Shown: positions 36,176 through 46,508 of the stretch, one piece after another | How positions within the stretch are numbered: position 1 is the stretch's first letter | How the letters are laid out: each line of letters opens with the position of its first letter | Assembly: GCA_000156295.1 (NCBI GenBank) | Contig: DS999225.1 | Span: 254,852 to 318,851, forward strand | DNA: 64,000 nt | From: a marine gamma proteobacterium HTCC2148 | Lineage (GTDB): Bacteria; Pseudomonadota; Gammaproteobacteria; Pseudomonadales; Halieaceae | Direction: 5' to 3' | Made by a program: the position numbers and the translations under genes | Notes under the pieces: model-generated | Told to the model about the DNA's origin: nothing | Seen by the model: the letters and a program-made list of their open reading frames with translations, nothing else | The model's database searches: none

Positions 36176-37288
36176 GTGCGTGTTCTTCTTTTATCCGCTT
36201 ATGCTGCCCAGAGCCATCGCTACTGGCAGCTCGGCTTACGGCAGATGTTCCCCCATTGGCAATGGGTAGAGTTGGAGCTGCCTGCCCGGCACTTCAGTTG
36301 GAGGGTGCGCGGCAACCCCCTGTTTTGGAGTGTGTCTGAGCGGGAGGTTTTAGAGAGCGGGTTTCAACTGCTGGTTGCTACTTCCATGGTTGACCTGGCG
36401 ACATTGCGGGGGCTTGTGCCAGCGTTGGCCAGCGTCCCCAGTCTGCTTTATTTTCATGAAAACCAGTTTGAGTTTCCCCAGGATCGCCAGCAGCACAGCT
36501 TGCTGGAAGCGCAAATGGTGAGCATTTACAGTGCGATGGCTGCCGATCGTCTGGCTTTCAATTCTGCGTACAACAGAGACAGCTTTCTATCGGGTTGTAG
36601 CCAGTTGTTTGCGCGTCTGCCTGATTTCGTGCCGGAGCGTCTTGTTGATGCTATGGAGGAAAAAACCGAGGTGCTTCCCGTGCCACTGTTGCCAGTAGTT
36701 GAGGCACAGGCTAGCGCGTGGCGACCCGAAGAGAAATCGCGGGCGCTTCGCATTCTTTGGAACGCTCGCTTTGAGCACGATAAGGGTGGCGAGGGACTTC
36801 ATCGTATTCTCAAGGGCCTGGAAGCGTCAGGGCTCCATTATCAGCTCGCTGTTACCGGGCAACAGTTTCGCAATTCACCCGCGGTGTTTTTTACAATCCA
36901 ACGGGATTTCGAGCACCGTCTGGTTCAGTTTGGTTATATGGACGCCGCCGCCGATTACCATGCACTGCAAGCCGGCGCCGATATTATTCTGTCAACGGCG
37001 TTACATGAATTTCAGGGTTTGGCGGTGATGCAGGCGGTTCGTGCCGGTTGTATGCCCCTCGTGCCAGATCGTCTGGCTTATCGTGAGATGTATCCTGATC
37101 ATTGCCGGTATCAATCCTGTCCCGACAATCCGCAACAGGAGGCCGACTCCGCGATAACACTTCTGCTGGCACTGGCAGCCCGGCCCTCAGTGCCTATCGA
37201 TATGTCTGCTTACAGCATTGAGCAGCTGCGGCCACGTTACCTGCGCTTGTTGCAATCACTGCAGGATAGCCAGCCACAGCCAAGCTAG
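36176..37288 (+). CDS. Glycosyltransferase similar to tRNA-queuosine alpha-mannosyltransferase (DUF3524/GTDC1 family)
   Basis: A 370-residue GT-B glycosyltransferase. The N-terminal DUF3524 domain has LLLSAYAAQSHRYW, LELPARHFSWRVRGN and YFHENQFEFP, matching the animal GTDC1/QTMAN protein that mannosylates queuosine in tRNA-Asp. The C-terminal half holds a GT4 nucleotide-sugar domain (RILWNARFEHDKGGE; ILSTALHEFQGLAVMQA). The start is GTG 36176, seven bases after the aminopeptidase. The bacterial substrate is inferred; a surface-sugar role is the alternative. Confidence 0.82.
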   Translation: MRVLLLSAYAAQSHRYWQLGLRQMFPHWQWVELELPARHFSWRVRGNPLFWSVSEREVLESGFQLLVATSMVDLATLRGLVPALASVPSLLYFHENQFEFPQDRQQHSLLEAQMVSIYSAMAADRLAFNSAYNRDSFLSGCSQLFARLPDFVPERLVDAMEEKTEVLPVPLLPVVEAQASAWRPEEKSRALRILWNARFEHDKGGEGLHRILKGLEASGLHYQLAVTGQQFRNSPAVFFTIQRDFEHRLVQFGYMDAAADYHALQAGADIILSTALHEFQGLAVMQAVRAGCMPLVPDRLAYREMYPDHCRYQSCPDNPQQEADSAITLLLALAARPSVPIDMSAYSIEQLRPRYLRLLQSLQDSQPQPS

Positions 37289-37325
37289 GTATCATTGGCG
37301 CCTTTTCCACTGACAGACAAAGTTC

Positions 37326-38333
37326 ATGGCCAAGCAACGCGTGCTCACCGGTATCACCACTACCGGCACTCCCCATTTAGGTAACTACGTCGGCGCAATC
37401 CGTCCTTCCATAGCGGCCTCGCAAGATTCAACGCTGGATTCGTTTTTCTTCCTCGCTGATTATCATGCCCTGATCAAGGGGCAGGGGCCTGAACTGGTTC
37501 GGCAGTCCACTAAGGAGATTGCGGCAACCTGGCTGGCCCTTGGTTTGGATACTGACCACGCCCTATTTTATCGTCAATCTGATATTCCCGAGATTCCCGA
37601 ACTTACCTGGGTACTCAATTGCAATGCCGCCAAAGGTCTTATGAATCGGGCTCACGCATACAAGGCGGCGGTGCAGGCGAATGAGGATGCAGGTGAAGAC
37701 CCTGATTTTGCGATCACCATGGGCTTATTTAGTTACCCGGTGTTAATGGCTGCCGACATTTTGATGTTTAATGCCAATAGTATTCCCGTTGGCCGTGACC
37801 AGATTCAACACGTGGAGATGGCCCGTGACATCGCGGGCCGCTTTAATCACAACTTTGCAGAAGTATTCACCCTGCCGGTAGCCGCGGTCGATGACAATGT
37901 TGCGGTACTGCAGGGACTGGATGGTCGCAAGATGTCCAAGAGCTATAACAACACTATTCCGCTGTTCTTGCCGGAAAAGAAACTACGTAAGCACATCAAC
38001 AAGATCAAAACCAATTTGCTTGAGCCCGGCGAACCCAAAGATCCAGATGACTCTACCGTTTTCCAGGTCTGGGCGGCCTTTGCCGACGCGGCCGAGACTG
38101 CGCGCATGCGTAAGGCATTTGAGGAGGGCATTGCCTGGGGTGAGGCGAAAAAGCAGTTGTTTGAATTGATTGATGCTGAGTTGGCACCGGCGCGAGTTCG
38201 TTACGATGAACTGATGGAAGACCCAGGGCATATTGAGAGCGAATTGCTGAAAGGCGCGGAGCGCGCCAGGGAGCATAGTTCTGCTTTAATGGCCAAAGTG
38301 CGTGATGCCGTGGGTATTTCTCGTATTCGCTAG
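37326..38333 (+). CDS. trpS: Tryptophanyl-tRNA synthetase
   Basis: A 335-residue class I aminoacyl-tRNA synthetase. The HIGH-type motif is TPHLGNY (about 14-20) and the KMSKS loop is at about 202-206. Length is standard for bacterial TrpS. It ends 74 bases before the convergent TonB receptor gene. Confidence 0.97.
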   Translation: MAKQRVLTGITTTGTPHLGNYVGAIRPSIAASQDSTLDSFFFLADYHALIKGQGPELVRQSTKEIAATWLALGLDTDHALFYRQSDIPEIPELTWVLNCNAAKGLMNRAHAYKAAVQANEDAGEDPDFAITMGLFSYPVLMAADILMFNANSIPVGRDQIQHVEMARDIAGRFNHNFAEVFTLPVAAVDDNVAVLQGLDGRKMSKSYNNTIPLFLPEKKLRKHINKIKTNLLEPGEPKDPDDSTVFQVWAAFADAAETARMRKAFEEGIAWGEAKKQLFELIDAELAPARVRYDELMEDPGHIESELLKGAERAREHSSALMAKVRDAVGISRIR

Positions 38334-38407
38334 TGTTATCCGCGGGACTTTGCTGCCGCTGGCTAGTGCGGCCCCGGTGATGCGCAGCCGCTCAGTCGAT
38401 TAACCTG

Positions 38408-40453
38408 CTAGCGGCCAAAACTGTAGCCCACTTCAACATAAGCACCCAGCGGCTGCCCGACAAAGTACCGATAGTCGCCGAAGCCAAAATCCGCACGCTC
38501 AGCATAATCCTCGTCGAGTAAATTGGTCAGCCGCAGGGTTCCCCTCCAGTGCGACGAAAACTGCGAGCTCACACGCAGGTTCATCAATGTATGTCCGTCA
38601 TAGCTGTGTTTATTGTCGGGTTCGAGATAGTAAGAACCCATGTATACCCATTCCAGCTCGGCCACACTCTGCGGGTTGAATTCCCAACCCAGTCTTGCAC
38701 TGCCAAAATGGCGTGGGGCGGTGTCGATATCATTACCCTTGATGTCACCTGATGAACCCAGCAGGTTAATCCGGCTGTCATAGCGGTGGCGAGCAACGCT
38801 GCCCACACCATTGACGTACCAGTTATCGTTGAGGCGATAGCCGAGATTGAATTCCAGACCCTGGTGTTTGGTACTTGCACCGCTGATGTTCTGGCGATTG
38901 GCATCCTGGAATATGACATCGTCTTTTGTCATATAAAATAAAGACAGGTCGTAGTTCAGCTTGTCTGAGAGAACCCCGCGAAGCCCTACTTCGAGGTTAT
39001 CCAGCTCTTCAGAGTCCAGATCGGCGACCTGTTGGCCGGCTTGTAGCCGATAGAGTTCGGTGGCCTGGGGCGCGCGAAAGCCGTTGGCATAACGCAAATA
39101 GGTCTGATGATTTTCTCCCAGGGTGTAGCTGCCACCTGCATTGAGAGACCAGTTGTTAAAATTGTCTTTCCTGTCGGCAGGACGATAGAAACGACAGGCA
39201 GTGGCTTCGGGCGCGCAGGCAGGGCCGTCACCGGTTTTGTTATCGTAGTCATAGCGGCTGTACTCATAGCGCAAGCCCGCACTGAGCTCCAGCTTGTTGA
39301 GAGCCCATTCAAGCTGGCTGAAAGCTGCCGCCATGGTGGCATCGACTTGGTAGTCATAGTGCACACCCGCCGGTTGGTTAGGGCTAAACCCGTCTGCCTG
39401 CACCTCCTTTAGCCAACCATCGGTGTAATCCGCGTCCAGGCCGTTAATCCAGCGCCACTGGCCCAGTTCGCTATAGATCGCGCCTTGAAATCCCAGGCTT
39501 CTGTGACCGTTTTCCTCCACTGGTTGCCAGGGCAGAAAATGCATCAGAAACTCCATGTCATTAGCACGCAGGTACGGGGTAAGGATCAGCTGGTGGTTGT
39601 CGCCCAGTTCCCGGCTGGCGCGGCTGTGAGCGAGAACAGACCAGGCGTCTCTGTAGGCTTCGGGATTGGGGTTTTGTCGTTTCAGGTCTTCGTCCGCGTA
39701 GGCCTTGTAGCCTTTTATGAAGCCGGCAGTTTCCTGGTTGAGGTTGCTGTAGTTGAGAACACTGCTGATGTCCCACTCGGTACCCGTAAAATCGTGCCGG
39801 AATGTCAGCTTTTGCTGGTCATAGCCTGAGTCGTCCTTGTAGCCGCCGTTGGTGGTGGCGTTGGCACGAAGGCTAAGCCCGTGGGTGTCGCCGCTGCTGC
39901 CGTAGGCATACTTAGCGCGATAGTAGTCATAGGGGCCCGCTTCGACACTCAGGTCATTTTCTGCCGCAGGTGCGGCACTTAGTATATTGATAACCCCGTG
40001 AAGTGCGTTGGAACCATAAAGTGATGTAGCGGGACCCTTGATGACTTCGATCGCTCCTGCTTGTTCGGTGTTTGCGTCAAACAGCTGGTTTATGTTGCAA
40101 AAGCCGGGCGCCCTGAGGCTGATACCATCTGCTGCCATGAAAAACGCACCACAGCTGCCCGCGCCCGTGAGCACGGGTGAGCGCAATGAAGGCAGACTCT
40201 CCTGGCCATTGCCGCGGCTGATCCAGGCCCCCGCGACACGCTGCATTGCCTCGGTAATATGGACATGACCGGTGAGTGCCAACTCGTCTTTGTTCACCCG
40301 TGCCCATGACAGCGGCAGCGTCGCCGCATTTTCTGGCAGACGGCTCGCGGACACCAGTATTTCTTCCTGATAGGTTTCTGTTGCAGCTAGCATTAGCGGA
40401 TTTGCCAAAAGCCAGCAAGCCGCGACTAGCGCGCTCGATTTGGAGTGGAGCAT
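38408..40453 (-). CDS. TonB-dependent outer-membrane receptor
   Basis: A 681-residue receptor: signal peptide (about 1-23), TonB box-like EEILVSASRLP, plug domain with IEVIKGPATSLYGSNALHGVINI (about 135-157), then a beta-barrel ending in an aromatic residue pattern (VEVGYSFGR). Size and plug resemble siderophore, haem or cobalamin receptors. It is second in an operon behind a truncated globin gene (9-base gap), so a haem or iron ligand is plausible but unproven. Confidence 0.92.
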   Translation of the reverse strand: MLHSKSSALVAACWLLANPLMLAATETYQEEILVSASRLPENAATLPLSWARVNKDELALTGHVHITEAMQRVAGAWISRGNGQESLPSLRSPVLTGAGSCGAFFMAADGISLRAPGFCNINQLFDANTEQAGAIEVIKGPATSLYGSNALHGVINILSAAPAAENDLSVEAGPYDYYRAKYAYGSSGDTHGLSLRANATTNGGYKDDSGYDQQKLTFRHDFTGTEWDISSVLNYSNLNQETAGFIKGYKAYADEDLKRQNPNPEAYRDAWSVLAHSRASRELGDNHQLILTPYLRANDMEFLMHFLPWQPVEENGHRSLGFQGAIYSELGQWRWINGLDADYTDGWLKEVQADGFSPNQPAGVHYDYQVDATMAAAFSQLEWALNKLELSAGLRYEYSRYDYDNKTGDGPACAPEATACRFYRPADRKDNFNNWSLNAGGSYTLGENHQTYLRYANGFRAPQATELYRLQAGQQVADLDSEELDNLEVGLRGVLSDKLNYDLSLFYMTKDDVIFQDANRQNISGASTKHQGLEFNLGYRLNDNWYVNGVGSVARHRYDSRINLLGSSGDIKGNDIDTAPRHFGSARLGWEFNPQSVAELEWVYMGSYYLEPDNKHSYDGHTLMNLRVSSQFSSHWRGTLRLTNLLDEDYAERADFGFGDYRYFVGQPLGAYVEVGYSFGR

Positions 40454-40462
40454 GTTAAAATC

Positions 40463-40891
40463 TCAGTGGGAGGCGATAATATTTGAATCTGAACTGGCAG
40501 CGCTGGCTCCGTCACGGTTCCGTACTGCATCTGCTATCCGGAACATGGGAACCTTCAGCATTTCTACCAACTCTTCGCTGGCATTGGTCTTCTCCAGTGC
40601 TTTGTCCATGCACAATAACCACTGGTCACGCTGCTCCGGGCCTATGTGATAGGGCTCGTGGGGCTCGGTCATGCAGACCGTACCGTACTTGTCCGCGTAT
40701 CGTGGGGGTCCGCCCATCCAACCGGTGAGGTACATCGCCAGCTTTTGTTTCATGGGTGTGAGGTCTTGTGCATGCATCGCTCTCAAGCTGGCCACTTCAG
40801 GTAACTCGTCCATAATGTCGTAAAAGGCGTTTGTCAGCGCATGGATGCCGTCTTCGCCCAGCAATTGGTAGGGTGTTTGGGCTTGGCTCAT
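40463..40891 (-). CDS. Group II truncated haemoglobin
   Basis: A 142-residue globin of the 2-on-2 fold. Candidate haem-site residues are Tyr24 (B10), His82 (F8, in EPYHIGPEQ) and Trp91 (G8), the pattern of group II. Such proteins bind O2 or NO and can detoxify NO or peroxide. The gene directly precedes a TonB receptor on the same strand. The last 18 residues are a Ser/Ala-rich tail of no recognised function. Confidence 0.9.
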   Translation of the reverse strand: MSQAQTPYQLLGEDGIHALTNAFYDIMDELPEVASLRAMHAQDLTPMKQKLAMYLTGWMGGPPRYADKYGTVCMTEPHEPYHIGPEQRDQWLLCMDKALEKTNASEELVEMLKVPMFRIADAVRNRDGASAASSDSNIIASH

Positions 40892-41072
40892 AGGGTTTTT
40901 CCTTAAAACAGATGCAGTTCACAACGCCGGACATTCTACACCTACTGGGCCGCAAAAGTCCCCAAGAAAGCACTCTTGAACAGGTGTCGTTCAGGATCAG
41001 CTCTGCTAAAATTCCGGAGCCTGGCAAGCTTGGGCTTGCTGTAATTTCACTACCCGTTAATGGAACCTTCAC

Positions 41073-42176
41073 ATGAGTCTTGCCAACAAAGTACTGGCTG
41101 TTAACAACGACCTGCCCATTCGCACTGGAGCGCCCGTCCATAGCGGCAAGGTGCGATCGGTTTACTGGCTGAATGAATCCGATAGCGCACGCCTCATTGC
41201 ACAGCGCGGTTATGACGTGGCGGCCGATGCGCCGCTCGCGATTATGGTGATCTCCGATCGAATTTCCGCTTTTGAATGTATATGGCACGGTGAGGGTGGG
41301 ATGAACGGGGTGCCTGGTAAAGGTGCGGCTCTTAACGCAATTTCCAATCACTGGTTCGATAGTTTTCGCAGCCAGGGTCTTGCCGATAGTCATATTCTGG
41401 AGGTGCCACATCCGCTGGTTTGGATTGTGCAAAAAGCACGTCCAGTAATGATCGAGGCCATTGCCAGGCAGTACATTACCGGTTCGATGTGGCGATCCTA
41501 TGCCAAGGGCGAGCGTGAATTTTGTGGTATTGAAATTCCTGATGGCCTTGAGAAAGACCAAAAATTGCCAGAGCTGCTAATTACGCCCTCCACCAAGGGG
41601 ATTTTGGAAGGCATACCGGGCGTTCCTGCGGTTGATGATGTGAACATTACCCGCGGCAACATCGAAGCCAATTACCAGGCCTTTCATTTCAATAATCTCA
41701 CCGATGTAGATCTCTACGAAAAACTGCTGAAAGACGGCTTCGATCTCATTAGTGCGAAACTTGCAACACTCGATCAGGTTTTTGTCGATACCAAGTTCGA
41801 GTTTGGCTACGTCACCGATAAGTTAGGCCAGGAAAAGCTAATATATATGGATGAGGTGGGTACGCCGGACTCCTCCCGTATCTGGGATGGTCCTGCCTGG
41901 CGTGACGGTAGGGTGGTGGAAAACTCCAAAGAGAGCTTCCGCCAATTGTTGCTGAAGCACTTTCCCGACCCCGATATCCTGCTGAACAAGGCGCGTATGG
42001 AAGAGCGTACAGCGCTGGCCAGAGATAACGCACTGCCAGAAGAAGTATTGATGCAGGTCTCTGCAACTTATACCGATATTGCAGAGAAAATTACGGGCAA
42101 ACCTATTTCGCTTTCCCAGAACCCCAAAGCAGAGATCATTGATGTTCTCAAAAATGAGTACGGACTGATTAGCTGA
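41073..42176 (+). CDS. purC: Phosphoribosylaminoimidazole-succinocarboxamide synthase (long form)
   Basis: A 367-residue SAICAR synthetase joining aspartate to CAIR in purine synthesis. GKVRSVYWL (ATP loop, about 24-32), [10 protein letters not shown] (about 64-73) and DTKFEFGY (about 236-243) are family motifs. It is much longer than the roughly 237-residue E. coli type and belongs to the long form also seen in yeast and several gammaproteobacteria. Divergent from the globin gene. Confidence 0.95.
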   Translation: MSLANKVLAVNNDLPIRTGAPVHSGKVRSVYWLNESDSARLIAQRGYDVAADAPLAIMVISDRISAFECIWHGEGGMNGVPGKGAALNAISNHWFDSFRSQGLADSHILEVPHPLVWIVQKARPVMIEAIARQYITGSMWRSYAKGEREFCGIEIPDGLEKDQKLPELLITPSTKGILEGIPGVPAVDDVNITRGNIEANYQAFHFNNLTDVDLYEKLLKDGFDLISAKLATLDQVFVDTKFEFGYVTDKLGQEKLIYMDEVGTPDSSRIWDGPAWRDGRVVENSKESFRQLLLKHFPDPDILLNKARMEERTALARDNALPEEVLMQVSATYTDIAEKITGKPISLSQNPKAEIIDVLKNEYGLIS

Positions 42177-42184
42177 GCGAACCA

Positions 42185-42934
42185 TTGTTAACTGACCCCG
42201 CGTTTTATCTGGTCAGTGTCCCTGCGGTGTTGCTGTATGGAATTGCCAAGGGAGGCTTTGGCGGTGCGGTAGCTGTATTGTCCGTACCACTGATGGCGCT
42301 GCTGATGTCGCCCACCCAGGCTGCCGCAATCCTGTTGCCAATTCTTGTGGTGATGGATGCCTTTGTCGTAAGAACCTATTGGGGGCAGTTTGATCGCCAA
42401 GCACTTAAACTGCTGCTGCCGGGTGCCCTGGTGGGTATCGGTATTGGATACCTTGCTGCCGACGTCATGAACGATGATTACATGCGCATTCTCATCGGTG
42501 TGCTTTCTCTAGTATTTGGCGTGCAGCAACTGACCGGGCTCCAGTCTCGCAGCGCCGCTCAGCACAATGCTGGAGCAGCTGGTTTTTTCGGCACTCTCGC
42601 CGGCTTCACCAGCTTTAGTATTCACGCCGGTGGACCGCCCTTTACACTGTATTTATTGCCTAAAAAATTGAAACCACTGCTTTACGCAGGCACCGCGGGC
42701 ATTTTTTTTGCGGTCGTTAATGTAATAAAGCTGGTTCCCTATTCAATGCTCGGCCAGTTCAGTCAAGAGAATCTCGTTTGTGCGCTGGTGCTGGTTCCAT
42801 TGGCTCCGGTAGGCGTCCGAATTGGCCATTATTTGGTGAAAATATCCGACCCTGTTTTTTATTACAAAGTGATTAGTTTCTTCTTGATTATCGTGGGGGT
42901 GAAGTTGCTTTGGGAAGGATTAGCAGGGCTTTGA
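42185..42934 (+). CDS. TauE/SafE family permease
   Basis: A 249-residue membrane protein with about eight hydrophobic helices and the two-repeat layout of TauE/SafE (DUF81) exporters; GGFGGAVAVLSVPL and HAGGPPFTLYLLP are the repeated family motifs. Likely exports a sulfur-containing or organic anion; substrate unknown. The start is TTG 42185, eight bases after purC. Confidence 0.87.
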   Translation: MLTDPAFYLVSVPAVLLYGIAKGGFGGAVAVLSVPLMALLMSPTQAAAILLPILVVMDAFVVRTYWGQFDRQALKLLLPGALVGIGIGYLAADVMNDDYMRILIGVLSLVFGVQQLTGLQSRSAAQHNAGAAGFFGTLAGFTSFSIHAGGPPFTLYLLPKKLKPLLYAGTAGIFFAVVNVIKLVPYSMLGQFSQENLVCALVLVPLAPVGVRIGHYLVKISDPVFYYKVISFFLIIVGVKLLWEGLAGL

Positions 42935-43041
42935 TGCATAGTTTAAAGCGATAAATCTGTGTAGTCTTTCCCGCAGATAGCCTTACGCGAAAGCAGGCTT
43001 TGGCTTAAGCTCGAAAGTGGCGACAATAAGGAGTACTGCAG

Positions 43042-43848
43042 ATGACAGCCATCACCCTGGAAAAGCGCGGACGGCAGGCCTGGATTACGTTAAACCGTCC
43101 ACAAGCGAAAAATATGCTCGATGGGGATGCCTTCGTGGAACTGGCAGATGCCTGGCAGGAGGTTCGCGATGATGATGACATCAGGGTGGCTGTTCTCACG
43201 GGAGCAGGGAAAGAGGATTTTTGTTGTGGCGGAGATCTCGGCAAGGTGATTCCCCTCTGGACCGGGGCCAGGCAACCAGAGAATCCAGTAGAGGAGCGTT
43301 TGCTCGCAGACCCCGCTATCCCTGAAAAAATTATGTTAAAAGGTGAGCCGCTGCTCAAGCCGGTTATTGCTGCGATTAATGGGCGAGCACTGGGCGGCGG
43401 CACTGAGTTGCTGCAGGCCACCGATATTCGCATTGCAGCAGATCATGCCCAGTTTGCACTTCCCGAGCCCAAGCTGGGGATTGTTCCCGGTGCCGGCTCC
43501 ATGGTGCGACTCGCGCGGCAGTTACCCTGGGCGCACGCGATGCGAATTTTACTGGGTGGCGAACCCATCAACGCCGCCGAGGCCCTGGCTATGGGCCTGG
43601 TATCTGAGGTCGTGCCGTTTGGCGAACTGCAGGCCAGGGCCGAACATTATGCCGACAATGTGTGCCGACAGGCGCCCCTGGCTTTGCAAGCGATTAAACG
43701 AACAGCGCTTGAAACCCATACACTACCCTGGGCTGACGCTTTCCATTACGAAATGGAGCAAGCAGCTGCTGTGATGATGAGTCAGGATGCGAGGGAGGGC
43801 CCCAGGGCCTTTCGCGATAAGCGCCAGCCGCAGTTCAAGGGAGAGTGA
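43042..43848 (+). CDS. Enoyl-CoA hydratase/isomerase family protein
   Basis: A 268-residue crotonase-fold protein. The oxyanion-hole strand GRALGGGTELLQATDIRIA (about 114-132) and PEPKLGIVPGAGS (about 138-150) with the candidate catalytic Glu are typical. It probably hydrates or isomerises an unsaturated acyl-CoA; exact substrate unknown. AAGGAG stands nine bases before the ATG. Confidence 0.9.
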   Translation: MTAITLEKRGRQAWITLNRPQAKNMLDGDAFVELADAWQEVRDDDDIRVAVLTGAGKEDFCCGGDLGKVIPLWTGARQPENPVEERLLADPAIPEKIMLKGEPLLKPVIAAINGRALGGGTELLQATDIRIAADHAQFALPEPKLGIVPGAGSMVRLARQLPWAHAMRILLGGEPINAAEALAMGLVSEVVPFGELQARAEHYADNVCRQAPLALQAIKRTALETHTLPWADAFHYEMEQAAAVMMSQDAREGPRAFRDKRQPQFKGE

Positions 43849-43909
43849 AGGTGGCGATTGCTGGTGCGGCGCTGTGCCCTCTGGTATAACGCCTCTCGGA
43901 GGTAAAACT

Positions 43910-44317
43910 ATGAATTCCTACAAGCTCACAGAAACACTTGCCGTATCCGGCCAGATAAGCGCCGAATTGGTTGCTGATATTGCTGCAGCGGGATACAAGG
44001 TGTTGCTCAATAATCGCCCGGACGGGGAAGAGGGCGGGCAGCCCAGTAGCGCTGAGATTGCGGAGGCGGCGGTGGCGGCCGGACTTGAGTACCATCATAT
44101 TCCGGTGACGGCGATCAACTTTCCCGGCGAACACCTGGAAGAAATGGCCGATTTATTTGACGATGCAGAGCGACCAGTATTTGCTTTTTGTCGCACCGGT
44201 ACTCGTTGTGCCAATCTCTGGGTATTGTCGCAAGAGCCAGAGCAGCGAGAGCAGGCGGCAGGACACGCTCGAGGGATTGGATTTGATTTATCCATGGCGG
44301 CGCGCGCTTTATCCTGA
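43910..44317 (+). CDS. TIGR01244/DUF442 family sulfur transferase-phosphatase-like protein
   Basis: A 135-residue protein with the dual-specificity-phosphatase-like fold of the Blh/DUF442 family. The active-site loop AFCRTGTR puts the nucleophile at Cys94; NNRPDGEE near 34-41 is conserved in the family. In other bacteria this domain is fused to or beside a persulfide dioxygenase and takes part in sulfide handling. GGAGG before ATG 43910 sets the start; the longer open frame overlaps the hydratase gene. Confidence 0.85.
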   Translation: MNSYKLTETLAVSGQISAELVADIAAAGYKVLLNNRPDGEEGGQPSSAEIAEAAVAAGLEYHHIPVTAINFPGEHLEEMADLFDDAERPVFAFCRTGTRCANLWVLSQEPEQREQAAGHARGIGFDLSMAARALS

Positions 44318-44370
44318 GGTTGATCAGTCTGGGGGTAATTGACGTTCAACTGACTGAGGCGCATTAGCTT

Positions 44371-46407
44371 TCAGGCTTGCGGCGTATACCAAATCGGAGA
44401 ACTCCAGGCTCTTTCCTGAATCACTTTGTTGTGGTCTGCAGAGCAACAGTTCTCCATACCCTCGGGGATGGAGGCAGGGTTCTCACAACGGACGCCGGCA
44501 TCGGCGCAAATCCTCTGGCTCCAGCGGCAACTGGGGTTTTCCAGCACACGCGTATAGTAGAAAGCCTGTGCACCGGGATTGAAGTCATTGTCTTGCCAGA
44601 CGCTACAGAGTTGGGCGTGGCCGGTGCCGCTGGTTTCACAGGTATTGATATCCACTGAAGCATTGTTGTCACCACCGGCGACATCGAGCACTGTTTCTTG
44701 CAACTCGCCATCCTGATACCAGCCCTTGATTAGCTGAATGCGCTGTAGAGGGTTTCCTGGGTATTCTGCGGTGCCGGTGTCGGCGAGGGCTGAAACAATA
44801 AAGCGAGGCGCTGTCTGCCCTTTGGAAGGTGAAGCCAGATCACCGCCCATTGGCACCCCGTGAGCGTAGCCCTGGGCCACCATGTCGGCTGCAGAACAGG
44901 CGTCTTTGTGGTAATCCCAGCCGCCGAAAAACCGCACTATCGGACGAGTACCACTAGTGGCATAAGCCTCGCGCCGCTGCATCGCGGCGAACAATGAGTC
45001 ACGGGTGTTTTCTTCAGCGTAGAGCACAGCGAGACCGCCGGGACCGTATTCCAACTCATCGGGTAACCCCTTTGGCACTCCATCAGCGGCGCCCATACCC
45101 GCGCCTCCGTGGCCTGGGTGATTTTTCTCCATTGCCAGACCAGGCGCTGCAATATGGGTATCAGTGCTGGAGATAAGTCCGTATTTAAAACTGTTAACGC
45201 CGAGTTCAGCCTGCTGCTGCAGGCCTTTTTTCAGCGCGTAGCGCAAAAAGTTGGTCTGATCGGGAAGCTTGGTTTCCGGCAGCCGCTCTTCGTCCACAAA
45301 GTAGGTTAGCCAGTCCATGGCACCGCCTTCCGCAATCCCGGTGTTCTTGCCGCCAAAGCTGTCGTAACCCATTTTTTCGAAGTTACAGTATTCGTCCTCA
45401 GACCATGTCGGTATGCGATTATCACATTCAGAAGAGCCTTTATGCTGCATCACTTCAAACAGAGCGTTCCAGCGAGCGCGACGGCGGGCTTCCTCAGCAG
45501 TGACCGGACTTTCGGGAATCTGGCCGTCTTCAATGCGCGCACTTTCAAACATCAAGCCACCACTGAGGTTTGAGTTGTGAGGGATAACGACTGCATCGCA
45601 ACCGGGGTTCTCCTCGAGACACTCCTTGTCGAGATAGTCCCACAAGTCGACTTGTGACGGAGATTCTATCCATGACAGTGCCCGATCAGGGACTGTTTCG
45701 TTTTTGAATACCACGTTGTGGTGGAGGTTTTGGCCACTGCCTACAGATGCAGTCCACTCATAGCCGACAAAACTGGTGAAAATACACTCGCTGCTTCGAT
45801 CGTAGGCTTGCTCAGCTGCAAATTGCACGTCTTTCCAGGTGTCTGCCGCTGCTGCGAAGCACTCTTCATTGTCATCGCCGCAAAACCCCCAACGCTGCTT
45901 CCCGGCGAGACCATAGGCGGCAAATGTGCCAAACGAAAGTTGGGGTAGATGTCTGTGTGCAATGCATATGGGGTGCCAGTAGCCGGGTGATCCCTCGGTA
46001 TTGCACATTCGCATCTCACCCATAAACTCTGAATGATCCGTTACGGCGGTGAAATCCAGTGGTCGGTCCAACTGAACAGTTCGCATCGGTTGGTCGTTGT
46101 CATCATAGGGTTGGATACCCATTCGTCCGCCTTTGGCAAAACGGTAGGCATCCTCCGGTTTATTGCGAGTGTCCTGAGAGTTGGCGTCAAAAGACCATGC
46201 TGTATGTACATGGGTATCACCAAAATGTGGACGTCGCAGCGCATCAAAGTTGGTGCAATCCTCACGGTCTTCGGACACCTTATAGGGTCGAGTTGCACTC
46301 AGCGAAGGCGGGGAAGCCGTTATTGCCGCTGCGTCAGCTTTGTTTTCCGCAAAGGAGGGCGAGGTGATAGTGACGGAGGTCAGCAATAATACGGGGGCAA
46401 TACGCAT
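44371..46407 (-). CDS. DUF3604 domain protein, secreted
   Basis: A 678-residue exported protein: signal peptide (about 1-20, ending SFAEN), then a DUF3604 domain. GDTHVHTAWSFDA (about 62-74) and VTDHSEFMGE (about 127-136) look like the His/Asp metal sites of PHP-type phosphoesterases, with Cys pairs suggesting disulfides. Biochemical function is unknown. It lies 101 bases downstream of a TonB receptor on the same strand, an association that suggests a role in processing an imported or extracellular substrate. Confidence 0.88.
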   Translation of the reverse strand: MRIAPVLLLTSVTITSPSFAENKADAAAITASPPSLSATRPYKVSEDREDCTNFDALRRPHFGDTHVHTAWSFDANSQDTRNKPEDAYRFAKGGRMGIQPYDDNDQPMRTVQLDRPLDFTAVTDHSEFMGEMRMCNTEGSPGYWHPICIAHRHLPQLSFGTFAAYGLAGKQRWGFCGDDNEECFAAAADTWKDVQFAAEQAYDRSSECIFTSFVGYEWTASVGSGQNLHHNVVFKNETVPDRALSWIESPSQVDLWDYLDKECLEENPGCDAVVIPHNSNLSGGLMFESARIEDGQIPESPVTAEEARRRARWNALFEVMQHKGSSECDNRIPTWSEDEYCNFEKMGYDSFGGKNTGIAEGGAMDWLTYFVDEERLPETKLPDQTNFLRYALKKGLQQQAELGVNSFKYGLISSTDTHIAAPGLAMEKNHPGHGGAGMGAADGVPKGLPDELEYGPGGLAVLYAEENTRDSLFAAMQRREAYATSGTRPIVRFFGGWDYHKDACSAADMVAQGYAHGVPMGGDLASPSKGQTAPRFIVSALADTGTAEYPGNPLQRIQLIKGWYQDGELQETVLDVAGGDNNASVDINTCETSGTGHAQLCSVWQDNDFNPGAQAFYYTRVLENPSCRWSQRICADAGVRCENPASIPEGMENCCSADHNKVIQERAWSSPIWYTPQA

Positions 46408-46508
46408 AGGAAGTTTTTGGTCTGAAGATAAAGAGACGTAGTGTCTAATTTTGTCCAGACTTTGACAACGTTAGCGGTATTACAGGTTGGGCTATCGCAG
46501 CCAATATT

